The translations under genes were made by a program, and so were the position numbers. Shown piece by piece: positions 22,902 to 30,064 of a stretch of 43,805 nt of DNA. The first letter of the stretch is position 1, and the number at the start of each line of letters is the position of its first letter. Source of the DNA: Bacillota bacterium (GTDB lineage Bacteria; Bacillota; Clostridia; Peptostreptococcales; Anaerovoracaceae). The notes under the pieces were generated by a model that saw only the letters and a list, made by a program, of their open reading frames with translations, was not told the origin of the DNA and searched no databases. The stretch covers positions 1-43,805 of the forward strand of contig JAFUQN010000060.1 of the NCBI GenBank assembly GCA_017472365.1, given 5' to 3'.

Positions 22902-23009
22902 TGGTAGGTCCTCCTCAATTAATTTCCCTCACCTTCAAAACAGAAGGCGTTTTTTGGTCTTTCATGTACATACACTGTGCGGATTCGCCTCCGCACCCAG
23001 TTTAAAAAC

Positions 23010-23038
23010 AGTATAGCAAATTCACAGCTTTTTGGAAA
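23010..23038 (-). promoter_or_regulatory. Promoter of the aspB-like gene
   Basis: Minus-strand TTTCCA (plus 23033-23038), 17 bases, TATACT (plus 23010-23015). Confidence 0.7.
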
Positions 23039-23160
23039 GTATCACAGGTTAAAAACGTGATTTTTTTTCCAAAGATTCTGTTTTTCGAATATTGATTTTA
23101 CAGGAGGTACAGAAAGCGGGATTTCACAGAAAAAACAACGTCGTAAAGCCGATGATACTG

Positions 23161-23169
23161 TGATATAAT
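23161..23169 (+). promoter_or_regulatory. Extended -10 promoter of the Fic-murB operon
   Basis: TGATATAAT with TATAAT at 23164-23169; weak -35. The same TGTGATATAAT string precedes azlC and the kce-like gene. Confidence 0.6.
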
Positions 23170-23221
23170 AAAGTGATTACGTATGCAATCGCGGGAGGGC
23201 GCCGCTTTGTGGCCGGCGCGG

Positions 23222-23234
23222 AGAGGGGGCCTCT
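23222..23234 (+). promoter_or_regulatory. Hairpin hiding the Fic-gene ribosome-binding site
   Basis: AGAGG (23222-23226), GGG, CCTCT (23230-23234) directly before ATG 23235. The G-rich ribosome-binding site is thus paired, which should lower or regulate translation. Confidence 0.4.
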
Positions 23235-23984
23235 ATGTATGGGGAGATCCGGCGGAAGCTGGCGCTGACAGAAGCGAGAAAGCCTTATGACGAAAAGATC
23301 GGAGCGTTTCTGACGCAGACCGACCGCGTGGACTGGATTTTTTCCTGTCTCCGGCTGTCGGGAAGTCCTCTGACAAAAGAGAGTGTACGGAAGATCCTCC
23401 AGGGAGAGCTGGTCACCGATGTACCATTGTCGGATCATCAGAAGCTGCACGATTATGTGGATGCCATGAAGCGCCTTTCGGACATGAAAGAGATGCAATA
23501 TGATCTTCTGAGCCGCAGCGGGATTTCCACGTTATACCGCGCAGTTTACGATGAAGAACCGCAGTATCGAAGACGTGATCCGGTGCTCCATCAGTGGGAT
23601 TATCTTCCACCTCATTTTACGGAGTTGGAAGAACAGATGACGCTGCTTTATGCGCAGGTGGCCGAATGGAACGACGGTGCGGAACTGTCCGACGGTTCGA
23701 GATCCAACCCGCTGTACCGGGCCTGTTATCTGCATATGCGCCTGTTGGAAGTTTACCCCTTCGGCGAAGCGTCGGAGGATTTGGCGCGGTTTGCATTGTT
23801 GTATGAGATGATCTGCGCCGGATTGCCGGTGACGGTGATCCCCATGAGTGAACAGGAATATCATACCTGCGTCATGAACTTCCTGCGAACGGGAGATATC
23901 CTGCCGTTTTACCGGGTCATGGAGCGCGCTGTATTCAATAAATTAGAAGTGATCCTGCAGATGACTGCAGAGGATGAAGAATAG
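23235..23984 (+). CDS. Fic-domain-like protein with degenerate active site
   Basis: A 249-residue protein with the layout of Fic proteins: an N-terminal helix with CLRLSGSPLTKESVRKILQGE, resembling the region that carries the inhibitory Glu in class II/III Fic enzymes; a helical core; then LHMRLLEVYPFGEASEDLARFALLYEMICAGLPV and YHTCVMNFLRTGDILPFYRVM, matching the Fic core and the region after it. The AMP-transfer motif HPFxxGNGRxxR is ruined: the His is Y174 and GNGR is replaced (YPFGEASEDLAR). The inhibitory Glu is also missing. The protein cannot be a normal AMP-transferase; a binding or scaffold role, or another chemistry, must be considered. Its 3' end runs into murB, so it belongs to the murB-PHP-rapZ operon. 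Confidence 0.7.
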   Translation: MYGEIRRKLALTEARKPYDEKIGAFLTQTDRVDWIFSCLRLSGSPLTKESVRKILQGELVTDVPLSDHQKLHDYVDAMKRLSDMKEMQYDLLSRSGISTLYRAVYDEEPQYRRRDPVLHQWDYLPPHFTELEEQMTLLYAQVAEWNDGAELSDGSRSNPLYRACYLHMRLLEVYPFGEASEDLARFALLYEMICAGLPVTVIPMSEQEYHTCVMNFLRTGDILPFYRVMERAVFNKLEVILQMTAEDEE

Positions 23985-24000
23985 AAAGGAAATACCGGAA

Positions 24001-24924
24001 TTGGGAGAATTCAAAACTATCAATGACAATTTGATCAAGAGATTACTGGGAGATATCGAAAGAGACAGAGTCATCGAAAATGCTCCTATGAGTAAATATA
24101 CCACGTTTCGTGCGGGAGGAAATGCAGCGCTGCTGATCAATCCCGGCAGCATGGCAGAATTGTTTTCTGCGGTCACCATTCTGAAGATGGCGAAGGTACC
24201 GTATATGGTCATGGGGAACGGATCGAACCTGTTGTTCAAAGACGAAGGATATGACGGCGTCGTAGTTCGCGTGGGAGAAGGTCTGGACCACGTTCTGGTG
24301 GAACAGAATGTGATTTTTGCAGAACCTGGCGTAAAGCTGGGGCAGCTGGCAAAAATCGCTTTGGAACATTCCCTGACCGGGCTGGAGTTCGCCTCCGGAA
24401 TTCCCGGATCTCTTGGCGGGGCTGTGTTCATGAACGCCGGTGCTTACGGCGGAGAAATGAAGGACGTGGTTCTGTCCACATCTTCGCTGAGACGAAACGG
24501 TATGATGCGTGACAGAAACCGCGATAACCTGGGATTTGGTTACAGAACCAGTGCGTTCCAGGGGAGTGATGAAATCATCATCGGCGTCAAGATCCTGTTG
24601 AAGCCGGGCCATCCGTATCTGATTCAGGAAACTATGCAGGATCTCTTGAAAAAGAGAAATGAAAAGCAGCCGGTGAACATGCCTTCTGCCGGCAGCTTCT
24701 TCAAGCGCCCAGAAGGTCATTTCGCAGGAAAGCTGATTGAAGATGCCGGCCTGAAAGGCTTACAGGTGGGCGGAGCGCGGGTATCTCCGTTACATGCCGG
24801 CTTTGTGGTCAACGAAGGCGGTGCTACTGCACAGGATATTCTGGACCTGATGAAGGTCGTTCAAGAAACTGTAAAGGATAAGTTTGGTGTGACACTGGAA
24901 CCGGAGGTGCGGATCATTGGATAA
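24001..24924 (+). CDS. murB: UDP-N-acetylmuramate dehydrogenase MurB
   Basis: A flavoenzyme of about 307 residues that reduces UDP-GlcNAc-enolpyruvate with NADPH, giving UDP-MurNAc for peptidoglycan. FAD-binding patterns YTTFRAGGNAALLINP and VMGNGSNLLF, the type II signature FASGIPGSLGGAVFMNAGAYGGEM, GYRTSAF, the proton-donor serine in SAGSFFKRP and the late glutamate in EPEVRIIG are all present. Start is uncertain: TTG 24001 has AGAAAGGA ten bases before it and gives the usual N-terminal length; an ATG at 23974 (nine residues more) overlaps the Fic gene and its AGAGG is too close. The stop overlaps the PHP gene. Conserved neighbours in Clostridia are PHP, rapZ and whiA, as here. Confidence 0.93.
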   Translation: MGEFKTINDNLIKRLLGDIERDRVIENAPMSKYTTFRAGGNAALLINPGSMAELFSAVTILKMAKVPYMVMGNGSNLLFKDEGYDGVVVRVGEGLDHVLVEQNVIFAEPGVKLGQLAKIALEHSLTGLEFASGIPGSLGGAVFMNAGAYGGEMKDVVLSTSSLRRNGMMRDRNRDNLGFGYRTSAFQGSDEIIIGVKILLKPGHPYLIQETMQDLLKKRNEKQPVNMPSAGSFFKRPEGHFAGKLIEDAGLKGLQVGGARVSPLHAGFVVNEGGATAQDILDLMKVVQETVKDKFGVTLEPEVRIIG

Positions 24925-25687
24925 GTGGCGTATGACATTCGATCTTCATACCCATACGTGTCTCGTCCGAAATGGAAAAGTAATTACTCATGCGGTCAGT
25001 ACCATGGAAGAAGTGGTCCTGTCAGCCAGAGAGAAGGGCCTGAAAAAAATCGGGATCTCCAATCACGGTCCCGGTCATGTGACTTACGGTCTTCCGCTGG
25101 AGTCTGTGGCTGATTTGAAAAAAGAGCGCGACCGGCTTCAGACACTGTACGGCGATATCGAAATTCTGATTGGTGTAGAAGCAAACATCATCAATCGCAG
25201 CGGACTTCTGGATGTGAGACCGGAAGAACTGGCACAGTTTGACTATATTCTGGCTGGATATCATTACGGAATCTTCGGAGAACAGCCCGTCGGGGCAGCG
25301 GTTCTCCACGGGAGAAACTGGATCTGGGAAACGACGGGACGACGGATGAGGAATCCGGGGCTGAGAAGCGACAACACCCAGCGCATGGTGGAAGCCATCA
25401 TGAAGAACCGGCCGCTGGCGGTGACCCATCCGGGAGATAAGGCGCCGACGGATATCGAAGCGGTTGCCAGAGCATGTGAAGAAACCGGAACCTGGATGGA
25501 GATCAACAACTTTCACAAGGATCTGACGGTGGAAAATCTGAAGCTGGCTGCAAAATTCGACGTGAAGTTTGTGATCGGCAGCGATGCCCACAAGCCGGAG
25601 CGCGTGGGTTGCTTCGAAGAAGGATTGAAGCGGCTTCTGGAAGCCGGTGTGGATCCGGAACGGGTCGTAAATTTAGAGCGTATGTAG
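24917..25687 (+). CDS. PHP-domain phosphoesterase
   Basis: A 256-residue metal-dependent phosphoesterase of the PHP superfamily. Metal-binding motifs are DLHTHT (residues about 9-14), NHGPGH, GVEANI, the histidine in GYHYGIF, THPGDK and GSDAHKPERVG near the end. TTG 24917 is the likely start because GGAGGTG (24903-24909) lies seven bases before it, overlapping the murB stop by eight bases; ATG 24932 is too far from that site. Members next to murB and rapZ are common in Clostridia; a histidinol-phosphatase or nucleotide-phosphatase activity is possible, but the substrate is unknown. Confidence 0.85.
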   Translation: MDKWRMTFDLHTHTCLVRNGKVITHAVSTMEEVVLSAREKGLKKIGISNHGPGHVTYGLPLESVADLKKERDRLQTLYGDIEILIGVEANIINRSGLLDVRPEELAQFDYILAGYHYGIFGEQPVGAAVLHGRNWIWETTGRRMRNPGLRSDNTQRMVEAIMKNRPLAVTHPGDKAPTDIEAVARACEETGTWMEINNFHKDLTVENLKLAAKFDVKFVIGSDAHKPERVGCFEEGLKRLLEAGVDPERVVNLERM

Positions 25688-25719
25688 ACAACAGAGTTTA
25701 AACGGAGGAGACGGGATCT

Positions 25720-26580
25720 ATGGAAATATTGATCGTAACGGGATTATCGGGAGCAGGGAAATCTCAGGCCATTCACTTTATTGAGGATATGGATTATTAC
25801 TGCATCGATAATATGCCTCCTGCGCTGATCCGGGATTTCGTCAATCTGGCCGCCCAGGACAAGATGTCCATTCAGAAAGCGGCGTTCGTGGTGGATATCC
25901 GCGGCGGGGAGTTTTTCGGTGACCTGAAGACTGTTTTGGAAGAAATGAGAAACAGCGGAACGAAGTATCAGCTGCTGTTTCTGGAGGCCTCTGATGATGT
26001 TCTGATCCGCAGATACAAAGAAACGAGACGAAGCCATCCGCTGTCCAAGAGCGGTTCTGTGCGCGAAGGGATCGAGGCTGAGAGAAAGCGTTTGGAAGCC
26101 ATCCGTAAGGAAGCTACGTACATTATCGATACATCCAATATGAAGGCGGCCCGCCTGAATTTGGAATTGCGTGCTGTCCTTCTGGGAGAAGAATCAAAAG
26201 AAAACTTTACGATCACGATCGAGTCGTTTGGATATAAGCATGGGATGCCGCCGGAGGCAGACTGGGTCTTTGATATGCGTTTTATTCCGAACCCCTACTA
26301 TCTGGCCAGTATGAAAAAGCTGACCGGTAACAGTAAAAAGGTCCGGGACTACGTTATGAAATTCCCGGAATCCCAGGCGTTCGTAACCCAGGTCCACGGG
26401 CTGATCAACGAATTGATCCCTCATTATATTCGTGAAGGAAAGTACCATCTGGTCCTGGCGTTCGGCTGTACCGGAGGCCATCACCGTTCGGTCACCATGG
26501 CCAATAAGTTCGCTGAGATTTTTAAGGAGGAAGGAAAGCGTGTTGTCCTGATCCATCGAAATCTGGCGGTAAAAAAATAA
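25720..26580 (+). CDS. rapZ: RNase adapter / nucleotide-binding protein RapZ (YvcJ)
   Basis: A 286-residue P-loop protein. Walker A is GLSGAGKS (8-15); DYYCIDNMPPAL, VVDIRGGEFF, ADWVFDMRFIPNPYY and the C-terminal AFGCTGGHHRSV block are family hallmarks. In E. coli RapZ steers RNase E to the GlmZ RNA and senses glucosamine-6-phosphate; in Firmicutes YvcJ hydrolyses GTP/ATP and its target is less clear. The gene follows the PHP gene by 32 bases, with CGGAGGAGACGG as ribosome-binding site. YvcK, normally between rapZ and whiA in Firmicutes, is absent; a kce-like gene sits there instead. Confidence 0.94.
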   Translation: MEILIVTGLSGAGKSQAIHFIEDMDYYCIDNMPPALIRDFVNLAAQDKMSIQKAAFVVDIRGGEFFGDLKTVLEEMRNSGTKYQLLFLEASDDVLIRRYKETRRSHPLSKSGSVREGIEAERKRLEAIRKEATYIIDTSNMKAARLNLELRAVLLGEESKENFTITIESFGYKHGMPPEADWVFDMRFIPNPYYLASMKKLTGNSKKVRDYVMKFPESQAFVTQVHGLINELIPHYIREGKYHLVLAFGCTGGHHRSVTMANKFAEIFKEEGKRVVLIHRNLAVKK

Positions 26581-26609
26581 AATCCCCCTTTCGGACTATC
26601 CGTAAGGTG

Positions 26610-26618
26610 TGATATAAT
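26610..26618 (+). promoter_or_regulatory. Extended -10 promoter of the kce-like gene
   Basis: TGATATAAT, -10 at 26613-26618, TTCGGA near 26590 as poor -35. It separates the kce-like gene from the rapZ operon. Confidence 0.65.
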
Positions 26619-26680
26619 AGCTATAACCGAGTATGTCCGGCCATTTTGTGCTGGAATCAATAGAAAAGGAGACGATTACA

Positions 26681-27511
26681 ATGGATAAGTTAATTATCAG
26701 CGCATGTATTTGCGGTGCAGAAGTTACCAAAGAACAGAACCCTGCAGTTCCCTACACTGTAGAAGAAATCGTTAGAGAAGCAAAGTCTGCTTATGATGCC
26801 GGCGCAGCTCTGATCCACCTGCATGTAAGATGGGATGACGGTACTCCGACTCAGGACACCGCTCGTTTCCAGGAATGCATCGATGCGATCAGAAAGGAAT
26901 GCCCGGATGCTATCATTCAGCCCTCCACCGGTGGTGCTGTTGGTATGACCGACCTGGAAAGACTGGCTTCCACTGACGTAGTTCCGACTCCGGAAATGGC
27001 TACCCTGGACTGCGGTACCTGCAACTTCGGTGGCGACGAAATCTTCGTTAACTCCGATAACACCATCATCAACTTCGCAAAGATCATGCAGGAAAGAGGC
27101 ATCAAGCCTGAATGTGAAGTATTCGACAGAGGTATGATCCACACTGCTTTGAAGACTGCTCACAAGAAGGGTTTCCTGACCGAACCCATTCACTGGGACT
27201 TCGTATTAGGCGTTTCTACTCCGGCTACCATTCCTGACCTGTGCTACATGGTTAACTCCATCCCTGCAGGTTCCACTTGGACTGCTACCGGTTTGGGTAA
27301 GAATGCATGGCACATCGCTGCTGCTACCATCTCCATGGGCGGTCACGTAAGAGTAGGCTTCGAAGACAACCTGTACCTGGAAAAGGGCGTTCTGGCTAAG
27401 TCCAACGGCGAAATGGTTGAAAAGGCTGTTAAGCTGGCTAAGATCCTGGGCAGAGAAGTTGCTACCCCGGCTGAAGCTCGTGAAATCCTGGGCCTGGCTC
27501 CCCTGAAGTAA
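26681..27511 (+). CDS. kce: 3-keto-5-aminohexanoate cleavage enzyme (BKACE family)
   Basis: A 276-residue zinc enzyme of the beta-keto acid cleavage (DUF849) family. H46 and H48 (LIHLHVR) and a late glutamate in VGFEDN (E228) match the zinc ligands of Kce, and E14 and S82 lie at the positions of its known substrate residues. Kce condenses 3-keto-5-aminohexanoate with acetyl-CoA to 3-aminobutyryl-CoA and acetoacetate in lysine fermentation. Other BKACE members use different keto acids, and no other lysine-pathway gene is in the window, so the exact substrate is likely but not proved. ATG 26681 follows AAAAGGAGA; an earlier in-frame ATG (26633) has no site. Own promoter and terminator, very biased codons. 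The gene interrupts the conserved rapZ-whiA order. Confidence 0.9.
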   Translation: MDKLIISACICGAEVTKEQNPAVPYTVEEIVREAKSAYDAGAALIHLHVRWDDGTPTQDTARFQECIDAIRKECPDAIIQPSTGGAVGMTDLERLASTDVVPTPEMATLDCGTCNFGGDEIFVNSDNTIINFAKIMQERGIKPECEVFDRGMIHTALKTAHKKGFLTEPIHWDFVLGVSTPATIPDLCYMVNSIPAGSTWTATGLGKNAWHIAAATISMGGHVRVGFEDNLYLEKGVLAKSNGEMVEKAVKLAKILGREVATPAEAREILGLAPLK

Positions 27512-27548
27512 TTCACACCTCAAGAAGGTACATAAACAAGTAATAAAT

Positions 27549-27588
27549 GAGCGCTGTCTGCATTGCGGACGGCGCTCGTTTCTTTTTT
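27549..27588 (+). terminator. Intrinsic terminator after kce-like gene
   Basis: GAGCGCTGTCTGC (27549-27561), ATT, GCGGACGGCGCTC (27565-27577) with two G-U pairs, then GTTTCTTTTTT. Confidence 0.93.
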
Positions 27589-27595
27589 GATATGA

Positions 27596-27619
27596 AAAGG
27601 AGTCCCGAGGGACTCCTTT
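27596..27619 (-). terminator. Intrinsic terminator after whiA
   Basis: Perfect 10-bp stem AAAGGAGTCC / GGACTCCTTT, starting one base after the whiA stop on the minus strand, with a short T-run. Confidence 0.8.
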
Positions 27620-27620
27620 G

Positions 27621-28562
27621 TTATTCTTCAATCTTACTTGCGATTTCTTCGATTTTTTTCAGACGGTGGTTCAGTCCGGACTTTGCCAGGGGTGGATCAG
27701 CCAGTTCGGCCAGTTCGGCCAGTGTAGCTTCGGGGTGATCCAACCGCAGGTTGGCTGCCTCAAACAGTTTCGGCGGGAGAGAAGCCAGACCGCGGCTATT
27801 TTTGATCTTTTCGATGGCGGCAATCTGTCGGCCGGCGGTATTGACGGTCTTGTCCAGGTTGGCGCTTTCGCAGTTCATGATGCGATTGGTCTTATTCTTC
27901 ATTTCCTTCATGATCTTTACGTTCTCGAAGGTCAGAAGCTGGCCGTGGGCTCCCAAAATGTTCAGCAGGTCAATGATCTGTTCGCTGTCTTTCAGATACA
28001 CAACGAACTGCTCTTTGCGATGGCTCACTTTAGCATTGAGACCGAAGCTGTTGATCAGCTTTTTCACATCGTTGGCCAGGTATTCGCTGTTGCAGACAAA
28101 CTCAATGTGATATCCCTTCTGCGGTGCGCTGATGGTTCCTGCTCCCAGGAAGATCCCTCTCAGATACGCTTTTTTACAGCACTTCTTACGGATCAGTTCG
28201 GGAGGAATTCCGTCAGTGATATAGTTCGAACCTTCTTTGACACCTAAGATACCTGTTTCGCGTAGGATCAGATCGGCGTTCATATCCGGTGTAATGATCA
28301 GCTGATAGGCATGGCCCTTCTTCAGCGGCGTGGTATCTTCCACATTCAAATCCGCCTTTGTGTCGAAGTAGCTCTTTAATAATTTGGCAAACAGCCGCGC
28401 CGTAGCGGGGCTGTCAGTGGTCAGACGGACTCCCATCTTACCGCCGATGAGGGTGATGCTTCCGCACATGCGCAGAAAGCCCGCAATTTCCGCCAGCTGA
28501 CAACATTTTTTATCCATTTCAAGATGGGTCAATTCCTGTTTGGTTTCGGAAGAAAACGACAT
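27621..28562 (-). CDS. whiA: DNA-binding protein WhiA
   Basis: A 313-residue protein of the WhiA family: an N-terminal degenerate LAGLIDADG-type region (KCCQLAEIAGFLRMCGSI, KAYLRGIFLGAGTIS, YHIEFVCNSEYLANDV) and a C-terminal helix-turn-helix (LPPKLFEAANLRLDHPEATLAELAELADPPLAKSGLNHRLKKIEEIA). It controls sporulation genes in Streptomyces and influences division and chromosome segregation in Bacillus. The start at 28562 is chosen because AAAGGAGAA lies just upstream; 75 further in-frame codons upstream run through a promoter and a terminator and cannot be coding. In most Firmicutes whiA lies on the same strand after rapZ and yvcK; here it is inverted. Confidence 0.94.
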   Translation of the reverse strand: MSFSSETKQELTHLEMDKKCCQLAEIAGFLRMCGSITLIGGKMGVRLTTDSPATARLFAKLLKSYFDTKADLNVEDTTPLKKGHAYQLIITPDMNADLILRETGILGVKEGSNYITDGIPPELIRKKCCKKAYLRGIFLGAGTISAPQKGYHIEFVCNSEYLANDVKKLINSFGLNAKVSHRKEQFVVYLKDSEQIIDLLNILGAHGQLLTFENVKIMKEMKNKTNRIMNCESANLDKTVNTAGRQIAAIEKIKNSRGLASLPPKLFEAANLRLDHPEATLAELAELADPPLAKSGLNHRLKKIEEIASKIEE

Positions 28563-28587
28563 GTCGGGGTTCTCCTTTAATAAAATT

Positions 28588-28609
28588 GCCGGTTCTACAC
28601 GGAGCCGGC
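28588..28609 (-). promoter_or_regulatory. Hairpin in the whiA leader
   Basis: GCCGGTTC/GAGCCGGC (one G-U pair) forms an 8-bp stem with a 6-base loop between promoter and ribosome-binding site; no U-run follows it. Confidence 0.5.
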
Positions 28610-28619
28610 TGTGCACTAT

Positions 28620-28648
28620 ATTGTATCGTAAAAAAGCCCGGATGACAA
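28620..28648 (-). promoter_or_regulatory. Promoter of whiA, inside the thrE terminator
   Basis: Minus-strand TTGTCA (plus 28643-28648), 17 bases, TACAAT (plus 28620-28625). The -35 box is the loop and stem edge of the thrE terminator hairpin. Confidence 0.75.
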
Positions 28649-28658
28649 GTATCCGGGC
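28630..28658 (-). terminator. Intrinsic terminator after thrE
   Basis: Minus-strand GCCCGGAT (plus 28651-28658), 7-base loop, ATCCGGGC (plus 28636-28643), then TTTTTT. Confidence 0.92.
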
Positions 28659-28663
28659 CGATT

Positions 28664-29890
28664 TTATTTGTGAAACAGTTCGATGCGGCGTGCTGTGTGG
28701 GCGATGGATAAAACCATACTCATCCCGGCAGCAATCCCCAGCGCGCAGTACAGTGTGGACGCGCCATAGCTCTGGACCATGTTCCATTCACTCAAAACTG
28801 CGTAGCTCATGGTGTAGAACAGCGATCCCCCGGGGATCAGCGGAACGACGGTGGGAATGTAGAACACAGTAGCCGGTGCCTTTTTGATGCGCGCCATGGT
28901 TTCCGCGTAAATGGTGGCGAAAGCAGCGGCTGCCACGGAAGACAGAAAGACATTTCCACCGAAGAATTCTGAGGCGAGCAGGTAAACGCCCCAGTCTAAG
29001 ATTCCGCCCAGGACGGCTTCAGGAAGAAGCTGTTTACGGACGTTGAACATCAGTGAGAAGCCCAGAGAGCCGATTCCGGCTGTAATCAGCTGGACGGGAA
29101 TTGTGGGGGAGATGGCGTTGACCAGATCGTAGGGAATGTCGATAACGAACATGGCGATCATGAAGCCGAGCGCCAGTCCGGCAGCCCACAGCAGAGCTTC
29201 CACCAGGCGCATCAGACCGGAGATCGTATTTCCGACCAAAACGTTTCGGACGGCATTGGTCAGAGTGATTCCGGGAATCAGCAGCATAATATAGCCGATG
29301 AGGATCTTGTCCAAATGGAGAACAGGAAGAAAGCCGGTACAGATCCCGGTGAGGATTCCGATGATGGCGGAACAGATCAGATTAAAACTGAGCTGGTTCA
29401 TGGAAATAGGGAGAAGTTTCTCCTGAAGCCACCAGATCAGGATGGCGAATAAGGCTGCAACGATACCGTCAATCAGTGATCCGCCGAAGAAGACGGCGAA
29501 GCCGCCTGCCGCCAAAAGGCTTCCGCTCCAGGTGATCAGGCGACGGGGACGGGTATGTTCGATTTCACGGACCTTATCTTCCAGTTGCTCAGCGGGAATT
29601 TCGCCGGCGCAGCAGCAACGGCTCAGCTCGTTGAATCGTTCCAGCTTTTCGAAATCCGTGCCGATGGGACGGTTGATGCGGCGGGTCTGGGTCATTTCTT
29701 CGCCGTCAGCCATTTCCATGGTGACGATGATGCAGGATGTGATAACGAACACGTTCATGTGCTTTGCGCCGTAGGCGCGGCCCATGCGGGCGATGGTGTC
29801 TTCCACACGGCTGACTTCGGACCCGGTGACTAACATTCCTTCCGCCATATTCAAAAGACCTGACAGCAGGTCGCTATTTTTGTTTCTCAT
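28664..29890 (-). CDS. Threonine/serine exporter, fused ThrE type
   Basis: A 408-residue fusion of the two halves of the ThrE family. The N-terminal half (about 1-110) is the cytoplasmic part with the family pattern LLNMAEGMLVTGSEVSRVEDTIARMGRAYGA and VTSCIIVTM; about five membrane segments follow, then a second five-segment half of the DUF3815/ThrE_2 type (LMFNVRKQLLPEAVLGGILDWGVY, FYIPTVVPLIPGGSLFYTM). In many bacteria the halves are separate genes (yjjP and yjjB). The studied ThrE of Corynebacterium exports threonine and serine. GAGG precedes the ATG at 29890; the earlier in-frame ATG (29932) lacks a site. Export of serine would balance the serine dehydratase encoded at 11391-12848. Confidence 0.9.
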   Translation of the reverse strand: MRNKNSDLLSGLLNMAEGMLVTGSEVSRVEDTIARMGRAYGAKHMNVFVITSCIIVTMEMADGEEMTQTRRINRPIGTDFEKLERFNELSRCCCAGEIPAEQLEDKVREIEHTRPRRLITWSGSLLAAGGFAVFFGGSLIDGIVAALFAILIWWLQEKLLPISMNQLSFNLICSAIIGILTGICTGFLPVLHLDKILIGYIMLLIPGITLTNAVRNVLVGNTISGLMRLVEALLWAAGLALGFMIAMFVIDIPYDLVNAISPTIPVQLITAGIGSLGFSLMFNVRKQLLPEAVLGGILDWGVYLLASEFFGGNVFLSSVAAAAFATIYAETMARIKKAPATVFYIPTVVPLIPGGSLFYTMSYAVLSEWNMVQSYGASTLYCALGIAAGMSMVLSIAHTARRIELFHK

Positions 29891-29947
29891 TATGTTAAAC
29901 CTCAGATATCGTTTGTTCGGGAGATAAATCATATACCCGACTGGTGT

Positions 29948-29976
29948 ATTCTACATCGGAAATATGGCTTTGACAA
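29948..29976 (-). promoter_or_regulatory. Promoter of thrE
   Basis: Minus-strand TTGTCA (plus 29971-29976), 17 bases, TAGAAT (plus 29948-29953). Confidence 0.8.
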
Positions 29977-29998
29977 GGGCACCATTCTCTTTTCTGCG

Positions 29999-30028
29999 TT
30001 GATTTCTCCAAAACATATGGAGTATACT
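29999..30028 (+). promoter_or_regulatory. Promoter of the class V aminotransferase gene
   Basis: TTGATT (29999-30004), 18 bases, TATACT (30023-30028). Start near 30035, 30 bases before the ATG. Confidence 0.65.
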
Positions 30029-30064
30029 GAGAATAAGATATCGCTTGGGATAAAGGAGAGAACA

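Larger units (their letters stand above)
22902..23234. promoter_or_regulatory. 333-base divergent control region (aspB-like / Fic-murB)
   Basis: No gene is seen. On the minus side: promoter at 23010-23038 and two leader hairpins, GTGCGGA/TCCGCAC (22977-22996) and CCTTC/GAAGG (22932-22947). On the plus side: the Fic promoter at 23161-23169 and leader hairpins GCGCCG/CGGCGC (23200-23220) and AGAGG/CCTCT (23222-23234). A short ATCAC/GTGAT stem with a T8 run at 23041-23068 has no upstream plus-strand gene to serve. Confidence 0.7.

Noticed and set aside
23041..23068. ATCAC/GTGAT stem with a T8 run as a plus-strand terminator
   Set aside because: No plus-strand gene ends upstream; the stem is only five base pairs. 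It may be chance within an AT-rich control region.
26681..27511. The kce-like gene as proof of lysine fermentation
   Set aside because: Only one pathway gene is visible and the family includes enzymes for other keto acids; retained as likely, not proved.
28563..28787. 75-residue N-terminal extension of WhiA
   Set aside because: It runs through the whiA leader hairpin, promoter and the thrE terminator; the start with AAAGGAGAA at 28562 gives the family's usual length.
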